Assembly: GCA_002391525.1 (NCBI GenBank)
Contig: DGFE01000265.1
Location: forward strand, 1 to 12,522
Length of the DNA: 12,522 nt
Direction of reading: 5' to 3'
DNA from: Competibacteraceae bacterium UBA3908
GTDB taxonomy: Bacteria; Pseudomonadota; Gammaproteobacteria; Competibacterales; Competibacteraceae
Shown: piece by piece, positions 7,583 through 12,522 of the stretch
How positions within the stretch are numbered: position 1 is the first letter of the stretch
Layout: each line of letters opens with the position of its first letter
The notes under the pieces: model-generated
Database searches by the model: none
Told to the model about the DNA's origin: nothing
The model's input: the letters and a program-made list of their open reading frames with translations, nothing else
Program-made: the position numbers and the translations under genes

Positions 7583-8062
7583 ATGCGCATCGGTCACGGT
7601 TTCGACGTGCACGCCTTCGGCGAAGGCGACTTCGTCACCCTGGGCGGGGTCCGCATCCCGCATTCGCGCGGTCTGATCGCCCATTCCGACGGCGACGTGC
7701 TGCTGCACGCGCTCTGCGACGCCCTGCTGGGCGCGGCGGGGTTGGGCGACATCGGCCAGCACTTTCCCGACGGCAGCGCGGAATACCAGGGCATCGACAG
7801 CCGCATCCTGCTGCGGCGGGTGATGGCCCTGTTGCGGGAACGGCGGCTCGCGGTCGGCAACGTGGACGCCACCCTCATCGCCCAGGCGCCGCGTCTGGCC
7901 CCGCACATCCCTGCCATGCGGGAATGCATCGCCGCCGACCTGCGAGTCGCTCCGGACCGGGTGAACGTCAAGGCCACCACCACCGAACGGCTGGGCTACA
8001 TCGGTCGCGGCGAGGGTATCGCCGCGCACGCCGTGGCATTGCTGTGGTCCGATTTTGGATAG
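7583..8062 (+). CDS. ispF: 2-C-methyl-D-erythritol 2,4-cyclodiphosphate synthase
   Basis: IspF converts CDP-ME 2-phosphate to the cyclic diphosphate MEcPP with release of CMP, the fifth MEP-pathway step. The 159-aa product matches the usual 155-160. It begins MRIGHGFDVHAF, with metal ligands Asp8 and His10; the third ligand, His42, lies in AHSDGDVLLHALCDALLGAA (33-52). GDIGQHFPD, NVDATLIAQAPRLAPHI and the C-terminal VNVKATTTERLGYIGRGEGI are all conserved. A longer open frame upstream is only a shadow of ispD; the ATG at 7583 gives the exact family N-terminus. The next gene on this strand is a sirtuin 23 bp away rather than the commonly seen truD. Confidence 0.98.
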   Translation: MRIGHGFDVHAFGEGDFVTLGGVRIPHSRGLIAHSDGDVLLHALCDALLGAAGLGDIGQHFPDGSAEYQGIDSRILLRRVMALLRERRLAVGNVDATLIAQAPRLAPHIPAMRECIAADLRVAPDRVNVKATTTERLGYIGRGEGIAAHAVALLWSDFG

Positions 8063-8085
8063 ATCCCGACCGGAAATGCCCCATC

Positions 8086-8940
8086 ATGCCTCGCTCATCC
8101 GTCTCCGATCCCGTGGACGCCTTGACCGGTTTCGTCGAACGGCACCCGCGCCTGTTCGTGCTGACCGGCGCCGGTTGCAGCACCGATTCCGGCATCCCCG
8201 ACTACCGGGACGCCAACGGCGACTGGAAACGCCGGCAACCGGTGCGCTATCAGGAGTTCGTCGGCAGCGAGCGGACCCGGCAGCGGTACTGGGCGCGCAG
8301 CCTGCTGGGCTGGCCGGCGTTCGCCAGCGCCCGGCCCAACGCCGCCCACGCCGCGCTGGCCCGACTGGAAGCCGCCGGCTTCGTCCACCAGACGGTCACC
8401 CAGAACGTGGATGGCCTGCACCAGCAGGCCGGCAGCCGGCGGGTGATCGACCTGCATGGCCGGCTCGATGCCGTGACCTGCCTGGAGTGCCGCTATCGGG
8501 GATCGCGCGAGGCGTTCCAGCACGCGCTGGCGGCGAACAACCCGGCTTTCGCGAAGCTGGCGGCGATGCTCGGCCCGGATGGCGACGCCGACCTGGAGGA
8601 TGCCGATTTCAGCGGCTTCCGGGTGCCGTGTTGCCCGTCCTGTGGTGGGATGCTGAAACCGGCGGTGGTGTTTTTCGGCGAACCGGTGCCGAAGCCACGG
8701 GTCGAACGGGCCTGCCAGCGGCTGGCCGAAGCCGACGCCCTGCTGGTGATCGGTTCGTCGCTGACGGTGTTTTCCGGCTACCGTTTCTGCAAGCTGGCCA
8801 TCGCTCAAGGCCAGCCCATCGCCGCGCTCAATCTGGGGCGCACCCGCGCCGACGACGAGCTGACGCTGAAGGTAGCGTTACCTTGCGGCGCGGCGTTGAG
8901 CGGCCTGCTGGAGCGGCTGAATCTCCAGCAGGCCGAATGA
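8086..8940 (+). CDS. SIR2-family NAD-dependent protein deacylase, SIRT4-like class
   Basis: Sirtuins remove acyl groups from lysines using NAD+, and some act as ADP-ribosyltransferases; the true substrate here is unknown. The 284-aa product shows the NAD-binding GAGCSTDSGIPDYRD (28-42), VTQNVDGLHQQAGSRR (104-119), and catalytic His124 in DLHGRLD. The zinc module is Cys132/Cys135 (CLEC) and Cys183/Cys186 (CPSC). VFFGEPVP and the Rossmann GSSLTVFSGYRF (223-234) also appear. The stretches YWARSLLGWPAF, RPNAAHAAL, GPDGDADL and LNLGRTRADDEL resemble human SIRT4, so it belongs to the SIRT4-like (class II) branch rather than the CobB/SIRT5 type. It starts 23 bp after ispF, probably in the same transcript, and converges with a minus-strand gene. 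The ATG at 8086 is chosen because upstream frame is an ispF shadow. Family certain, role not known. Confidence 0.93.
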   Translation: MPRSSVSDPVDALTGFVERHPRLFVLTGAGCSTDSGIPDYRDANGDWKRRQPVRYQEFVGSERTRQRYWARSLLGWPAFASARPNAAHAALARLEAAGFVHQTVTQNVDGLHQQAGSRRVIDLHGRLDAVTCLECRYRGSREAFQHALAANNPAFAKLAAMLGPDGDADLEDADFSGFRVPCCPSCGGMLKPAVVFFGEPVPKPRVERACQRLAEADALLVIGSSLTVFSGYRFCKLAIAQGQPIAALNLGRTRADDELTLKVALPCGAALSGLLERLNLQQAE

Positions 8941-8947
8941 ATGCCCG

Positions 8948-8976
8948 CCGCTTCGGGAAACCGGCCCGGTCAGCGG
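8948..8976. terminator. Weak inverted repeat between convergent genes
   Basis: CCGCT (8948-8952) pairs with AGCGG (8972-8976), and CGGG (8954-8957) with CCCG (8965-8968), with a small asymmetric internal loop. It lies between the sirtuin stop and the convergent minus-strand gene and overlaps that gene's stop codon. With no T-tract on either side, this is a low-confidence bidirectional stop candidate. Confidence 0.22.
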
Positions 8977-9608
8977 TTCAGGAGCTGCTGCTGATTGGCC
9001 AGAATCTGCCGCAGCAGATCTTCCATGACGTCCAGCCGCTGTTCCAGGCGCTGGATGCGTTGGCCGCGATTGAGCGAACCCGCATTACCGTTGCGCCAGG
9101 CGGCGGCCGGCGGTGGCGATCCCCCGCCGCCGCCCCGCCAGGCGAAATCGTCCAGGTCATCGGGTTGACCCGCGAAATCGCCGGTATCATCCGGCGCGTC
9201 CCGCCACTCATCGTCCGTGGCGCCGGCGTTTTCCCAGCCTCCGGCCTGAACCGGCAACGCGCGTGGCTGGCCGCCGCCGAACGCCGCCGTATTCACCGGA
9301 ACGGCGCCGGCAGGCTCGACCGGTCCGGGTGCTGGGGTGGCCGGCATCGGCGCCGGCAGGGTCGTCGCCTCGCCCAGCAGCTCCTGCCGGCACTGCCGGA
9401 TAATCCGGCGGCGTTCTTGCGGATCGTCGGTTTGGCGGGCCCGCCGCCGACATTCCCGCCGGTGTCCCGCGAAGTCGTCATCCATGGCCGCCGCACCGGG
9501 TTGAGCGCTCGCGGTCGGAGCCGTAATCGGAACGTCTTGCGCCACGACCGCGGTGCCGCTCAGTGTGCACCCTATGATCATCAGGACGGCGAGAATTTTG
9601 ATTTTCAT
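8970..9608 (-). CDS. Uncharacterised exported protein with C-terminal coiled coil
   Basis: I do not recognise a family. The ATG at 9608 follows an AGGGGA ribosome site and gives a 212-aa protein with an N-terminal signal sequence (MKIKILAVLMIIGC...). Cleavage after VVA (residue 23) is likely, but IIGC at 11-14 also fits a lipobox, so it may be a lipoprotein. Next comes a very basic helical stretch with two cysteines 20 residues apart (Cys53, Cys73). A Pro/Ala linker (about 80-105) and a Gly-rich acidic part with DD-aromatic motifs (DDEW, DDTGDF, DDLDDFAW, 132-157) follow. The tail (about 182-210) has hydrophobic a/d heptads at 185, 188, 192, 195, 199, 202 and 209, so it should oligomerise. 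It lies downstream of the exported phosphatase gene on the same strand (146-bp gap) and converges with the sirtuin gene. A periplasmic or outer-membrane role is inferred only from export signals. Confidence 0.75.
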   Translation of the reverse strand: MKIKILAVLMIIGCTLSGTAVVAQDVPITAPTASAQPGAAAMDDDFAGHRRECRRRARQTDDPQERRRIIRQCRQELLGEATTLPAPMPATPAPGPVEPAGAVPVNTAAFGGGQPRALPVQAGGWENAGATDDEWRDAPDDTGDFAGQPDDLDDFAWRGGGGGSPPPAAAWRNGNAGSLNRGQRIQRLEQRLDVMEDLLRQILANQQQLLNR

Positions 9609-9613
9609 GAAGT

Positions 9614-9619
9614 TCCCCT
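9614..9619 (-). promoter_or_regulatory. Shine-Dalgarno site of the exported coiled-coil protein gene
   Basis: On the minus strand AGGGGA precedes the ATG at 9608 by 5 bases. It favours this start over upstream in-frame starts (frame open to 9683), which would bury the signal peptide behind about 25 extra residues. Confidence 0.6.
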
Positions 9620-9633
9620 GCTGTTGATCAAGC

Positions 9634-9662
9634 ATTTGAAAGCCGCTGCAATCGGACGGCAA
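9634..9662 (-). promoter_or_regulatory. Possible promoter of the exported coiled-coil protein gene
   Basis: Reading the minus strand, TTGCCG and TCAAAT are separated by 17 bases and lie a few dozen bases before the ATG. Each matches four of six consensus positions of a sigma-70 promoter. In a G+C-rich genome this is only suggestive; coordinates are approximate. Confidence 0.2.
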
Positions 9663-9681
9663 TCGGCGGGCGCCCCCACCC

Positions 9682-9691
9682 ATGACGTCAT
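9682..9691. promoter_or_regulatory. Perfect 10-bp palindrome upstream of the exported protein gene
   Basis: ATGACGTCAT is fully self-complementary and lies about 75 bp before the start of the minus-strand gene, just upstream of the possible promoter. That position would suit a regulator operator. A 10-bp palindrome can also occur by chance, and no second copy was noticed nearby. Confidence 0.2.
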
Positions 9692-9717
9692 CAAGACTGG
9701 CGCCAAACTCCGGTCAT

Positions 9718-9735
9718 GGCAACTTTCTCGTTGCC
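9718..9735. repeat. Small hairpin downstream of the histidine phosphatase gene
   Basis: GGCAAC (9718-9723) and GTTGCC (9730-9735) are perfect reverse complements around a 6-base loop, about 20 bp past the phosphatase stop on the minus strand. Without a following T-tract on that strand it is a weak terminator candidate. Confidence 0.25.
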
Positions 9736-9754
9736 GGCCAAACCGGCGCCGGGG

Positions 9755-10339
9755 TCAATCCCCGCCCAGCCGCCCCACGAGCCGCACGTCACCGCCCGCG
9801 ACCGGCTGAACGACGATCATTTCGCCGGAACGCGGCGTCACGCCGGTCAGCGCGGTGATGTTGACCTGGTGGGTCACCAACACCCGGAGCGGACCGGCGT
9901 GGGGGGAATCGAGAAACGCTCGCAAGGCGGCGGTCTGCGCGTCGGCGCGCCCGGGATCCTCGAAAAAGGAATCCAGCAACGGAAAGGGCTCGACCGCGCC
10001 CAAACCCAGTAACCGGGCGGTTTCCAGACAGCGGCACCAGCGGCTCGACAGGACTCGGGCCGCGGTGACGCCGTTTCGGCGGAACGTCGCGCCGATGGCC
10101 TGGGCCTGACGCCGGCCTTGCTCGGACAGGTTGCGCTGCGTCGCGCAATCCTCCAGCCGAAATCCGGACGGATCGCCGACGCCGGGCGCCAACGCATGCC
10201 GGATCAGGACCACGGCATCGCCAGCCCGGATCGCCGCCCAGAGCTGCTCGTCGGCCCGGACCGGCGGACCGCTCCAGAGCAGCAGCCCGACCAGCAGCAG
10301 GATTGAGGAACCGCGTAACTCCCCGCGAAAATAATGCAT
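9755..10339 (-). CDS. Exported histidine phosphatase family protein
   Basis: The 194-aa product belongs to the histidine phosphatase (phosphoglycerate mutase-like) superfamily, which uses a phospho-histidine intermediate. It has a signal peptide: a hydrophobic core at about 12-22 (SILLLVGLLLW) and probable cleavage after VRA at 29, so it should act in the periplasm. Catalytic features are LIRHA with Arg47 and His48 (RHA instead of the common RHG), QRNLSEQGRRQA (68-79), Arg100 in LSSRWCRCLETA, and the second histidine His157 in VTHQVN. The general size and layout recall periplasmic members such as Ais, but the substrate cannot be read from sequence. The ATG at 10339 is preferred over a GTG at 10348, because the AGGTGA ribosome site six bases upstream would overlap that GTG. 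It is divergent from pbpC with only 49 bp between the starts. Confidence 0.88.
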   Translation of the reverse strand: MHYFRGELRGSSILLLVGLLLWSGPPVRADEQLWAAIRAGDAVVLIRHALAPGVGDPSGFRLEDCATQRNLSEQGRRQAQAIGATFRRNGVTAARVLSSRWCRCLETARLLGLGAVEPFPLLDSFFEDPGRADAQTAALRAFLDSPHAGPLRVLVTHQVNITALTGVTPRSGEMIVVQPVAGGDVRLVGRLGGD

Positions 10340-10388
10340 GATGTTCACCTGACGGTTTGCTGAACGGCGCTCGATGCGGTGTTAGAAA
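10340..10388. promoter_or_regulatory. Short divergent intergenic region, phosphatase / pbpC
   Basis: Only 49 bp separate the two start codons. AGGTGA on the minus strand (just before the phosphatase ATG) is the one clear signal. No good promoter boxes were seen, and both promoters probably extend into the opposite coding region, so the two genes may be co-regulated. pbpC itself has no convincing ribosome site. Confidence 0.4.
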
Positions 10389-12509
10389 ATGCCGATCCCG
10401 AAAAATCCCCCACCCGATCATTGGCTCGTCCCCCGCCGGCGCCTGAGCGGCTGGCTGGCGGCAGTCGTGCTGGCGACTTTTGCCGTAGTGGCGCTGGACC
10501 ACTGGCTGCCGCCGTGGCTGGATCGCGCCCGGCAAACCTCGGCGCTGGTGCTGGACGCGCAGGGTCGCGTACTGCGCGGTTTCACCGCGGACGGCGGCGT
10601 CTGGCGGCTGCCGGCGGGACCAGAGAACGTGGACCCGCTCTATCTGCGCATGCTGCTGGCTTACGAAGACCAACGCTTCGCCATCCATCCCGGCGTCGAT
10701 CCGCTGGCGGCGGCGCGGGCGCTGGGCCAGTGGTTGCGCCAGGGCCGGGTCGTGTCGGGCGCTTCGACCCTGACCATGCAGGCCGCCCGCCTGCTGGAAC
10801 CGCACCCCCGCGACCTGGCCGGCAAGGTCAAGGAAATGCTGCGCGCCCTGCAACTCGAACGCCGCTACGACAAGGATGAAATCCTGAGCTTCTACCTGAC
10901 GCTGGCGCCCTACGGCGGCAACCTGGAAGGCGTGCGCGTCGCGTCCCTGGCCTGGTTCGGCAAGGAGCCGGGCCGGCTGACGGCGGCGGAAGCGGCGTTG
11001 CTGGTGGTGCTGCCGCAAGCGCCGTCGCGGCTGCGCCCGGACCGTTTTCCCGAACGGGCGCGGGCGGCGCGCGACAAGGTGTTGCTGCGCATGAGTCAAG
11101 TCGGGGTACTGACCTCGCGACAGGCGGCTGAGGCCAGGCAGGAACCACTACCGGTCCGGTTGCGCCCCCTGCCCTTCCTGGCCCCCCATCTGGCCGACCG
11201 GCTGCGGACGGCGCGGCCGGACGCGACCCTGCATCACACCTTTATCGACCGCGACTTGCAACAAACCCTGGAAACCCTGGCTCGCCAGCAACAGAGCTCG
11301 TTGGAACCGGACAGCAGCGTGGCGCTGCTGGTGGTGGCGAATCGCGACCGGCGAGTGCTGGCCTACGTCGGCGCCAGCGACTTCTTCGATCCGCGCCGCG
11401 CCGGGCAGCTGGACCTGATCCGGGCGATCCGCTCGCCGGGCTCCACGCTCAAGCCGCTGGTCTACGGACTGGGTTTCGACGATCTGCTGATCCACCCCGA
11501 AACGCTGATCGAGGACGCGCCGACCCGGTTCGGCGGCTACAGCCCGACCAATTTCCACAATACCTACGCCGGACAACTGACGGTGCGCGAAGCCCTGCAG
11601 CAGTCGCTAAACGTGCCGGCGGTGGCGGTGCTGGAGCGGGTCGGACCGGCGCGGGTGGCGGCGCGGCTGCGCGAGGTCGGCCTGCCCTTGCACTGGAGGG
11701 CGGCGCATCCCCAGCCCGGACTGCCGCTGGTGCTGGGCGGGGTGGGAATGACGCTGGAGGAGCTGGTGACACTGTACGCCGGCTTCGCCAACGGCGGCCT
11801 GATCGCTCCGCTGCGCTTCGGTCCCGCCGATCCCGAATCGCCGGGCCGGCCACTGCTAACGGAGACGGCCTGCTGGTATCTGGCCGAAATCCTGCGCACC
11901 GCCCCGACCCCGGGGCAGGTGCCGACCCCGAACAGCGTGGCCCGCCCGCGCGTCATCGCCCACAAAACCGGCACGTCCTACGGTTTCCGCGACGCCTGGG
12001 CGCTGGGCTACGACGCCGATTACACGGTGGGCGTCTGGGTGGGACGACCGGATGGTTCGCCCAGTCCCGGCCACTACGGCCGCAACACCGCCGCGCCGCT
12101 GTTGTTCCGGGTATTCGATCTGCTGCCGGAACCGGCGTCCCGACCCGCCGCGCCCCCCGCCGGCGCGTTACAGCTCAGCCGCGAGCAACTGCCGGAACGG
12201 CTGCGCTATTTCCGGACCCGGCCCGCGCTGGAAACGGCCAGCGCATCGCCGCTCAGCATCACGTTCCCGGTGGCCGGTTCGACGGTGGAACTGCCCAGCC
12301 ACGACGGCGCGCTGGCCGGCTTGCCGCTGGCCGCGCGCGGCGGCGTCAAGCCGTTGCGCTGGCTGGTGAACGGCCAGCCGCTGGCCGCCGATCCGTGGCG
12401 GCGGGAAACGTTCTGGCCCCCGGACGGCGCAGGTCTGGCGCGGATCGTCGTGCTAGACCAGGCCGGCCAGACCGCCAGCGTCGAGGTGTGGATCAGCCGG
12501 AGCCAATAG
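10389..12509 (+). CDS. pbpC: Penicillin-binding protein 1C (class A, bifunctional)
   Basis: PBP1C is an inner-membrane class A penicillin-binding protein with a periplasmic glycosyltransferase and transpeptidase-type domain; in E. coli it is non-essential and its role is poorly defined. The 706-aa product (E. coli about 770) has an N-terminal membrane anchor at about 21-39. The GT51 domain follows, with YEDQRF (catalytic Glu93), GASTLTMQAARL (124-135) and the KEMLRALQLERRYDKDEIL region (148-166). The transpeptidase domain carries SxxK at Ser352-Lys355 (PGSTLKP), SLN at 406-408 and KTGTS at 526-530. The C-terminal 90 residues match the BiPBP_C type beta domain (FPVAGSTVELP, LRWLVNGQPLA) found on PBP1C proteins. 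All catalytic motifs are intact. The usual partner, an alpha-2-macroglobulin-like gene (yfhM), is not upstream; downstream lies beyond the window. Confidence 0.96.
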   Translation: MPIPKNPPPDHWLVPRRRLSGWLAAVVLATFAVVALDHWLPPWLDRARQTSALVLDAQGRVLRGFTADGGVWRLPAGPENVDPLYLRMLLAYEDQRFAIHPGVDPLAAARALGQWLRQGRVVSGASTLTMQAARLLEPHPRDLAGKVKEMLRALQLERRYDKDEILSFYLTLAPYGGNLEGVRVASLAWFGKEPGRLTAAEAALLVVLPQAPSRLRPDRFPERARAARDKVLLRMSQVGVLTSRQAAEARQEPLPVRLRPLPFLAPHLADRLRTARPDATLHHTFIDRDLQQTLETLARQQQSSLEPDSSVALLVVANRDRRVLAYVGASDFFDPRRAGQLDLIRAIRSPGSTLKPLVYGLGFDDLLIHPETLIEDAPTRFGGYSPTNFHNTYAGQLTVREALQQSLNVPAVAVLERVGPARVAARLREVGLPLHWRAAHPQPGLPLVLGGVGMTLEELVTLYAGFANGGLIAPLRFGPADPESPGRPLLTETACWYLAEILRTAPTPGQVPTPNSVARPRVIAHKTGTSYGFRDAWALGYDADYTVGVWVGRPDGSPSPGHYGRNTAAPLLFRVFDLLPEPASRPAAPPAGALQLSREQLPERLRYFRTRPALETASASPLSITFPVAGSTVELPSHDGALAGLPLAARGGVKPLRWLVNGQPLAADPWRRETFWPPDGAGLARIVVLDQAGQTASVEVWISRSQ

Positions 12510-12522
12510 GTCTGAATTTTGC

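Noticed and set aside
9208..9453. Alternative minus-strand small frames within the exported coiled-coil gene
   Set aside because: The frame with signal peptide, ribosome site and heptad repeat is far better supported; the others are Arg/Pro-rich shadows.
8055..9809. Plus-strand frame of 584 codons across the sirtuin and the exported-protein gene
   Set aside because: Out of frame with the intact sirtuin, extremely Arg/Pro/Ala rich, and has no start signal; it is a shadow.
10340..10348. GTG start for the histidine phosphatase
   Set aside because: The likely ribosome site AGGTGA overlaps this GTG and is spaced correctly for the ATG at 10339.
9789..11099. Minus-strand frame of 436 codons spanning pbpC start and the phosphatase gene
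   Set aside because: It runs through the intergenic region and two real genes out of frame; no motif or ribosome site supports it.
12510..12522. Possible terminator after pbpC
   Set aside because: Only 13 bases remain, with a short T run but no visible stem, so nothing can be called.

Overview
This is a G+C-rich bacterial window (roughly two thirds G+C by eye). It reads as a metagenome or draft-genome contig from a gammaproteobacterium. The run accA-tilS-pyrG-kdsA-eno-ftsB-ispD-ispF is the core housekeeping block of Pseudomonas-like and related Gammaproteobacteria, and every protein in it matches its gammaproteobacterial family well. kdsA implies a Gram-negative with Kdo-containing LPS. The species cannot be named; a high-G+C environmental lineage (Chromatiales or Competibacteraceae type) is only a guess. 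The first 19 bases are not genomic: they equal the Tn5 mosaic end of Nextera-type libraries, so the true sequence starts near base 20, inside accA.

Layout. Bases 20-8940 hold nine plus-strand genes with short gaps or overlaps: accA (5' truncated), tilS, pyrG, kdsA, eno, ftsB, ispD, ispF and a SIRT4-type sirtuin. pyrG and kdsA overlap at ATGA. The largest gap in this run (173 bp, eno-ftsB) holds two strong inverted repeats. Bases 8970-10339 hold two minus-strand genes for exported proteins: an uncharacterised secreted coiled-coil protein and a histidine phosphatase. Bases 10389-12509 hold pbpC, encoding penicillin-binding protein 1C, divergent from the phosphatase gene. No stretch over 300 bases lacks a gene. 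I saw no tRNA, rRNA, CRISPR array, insertion sequence or prophage gene.

How the genes fit together. The first block serves central and envelope metabolism: malonyl-CoA for fatty acids (AccA), tRNA-Ile decoding (TilS), CTP (PyrG, also needed for CMP-Kdo and CDP-ME), Kdo for LPS (KdsA), glycolysis (Eno), divisome assembly (FtsB) and MEP-pathway isoprenoids (IspD, IspF). After ispF the familiar truD/surE continuation is absent and a sirtuin follows. The right-hand part is cell-envelope related (two predicted exported proteins and a peptidoglycan synthase) and looks lineage-specific.

I did not find a convincing novel multi-gene system. The points most worth a second look are the adapter remnant that fabricates an N-terminus on AccA, the unrecognised exported protein with three DD-aromatic motifs and a heptad-repeat tail, the double hairpin between eno and ftsB, the Pro-rich FtsB tail, the metal-type KdsA, and an ATC triplet directly before five of eleven start codons.
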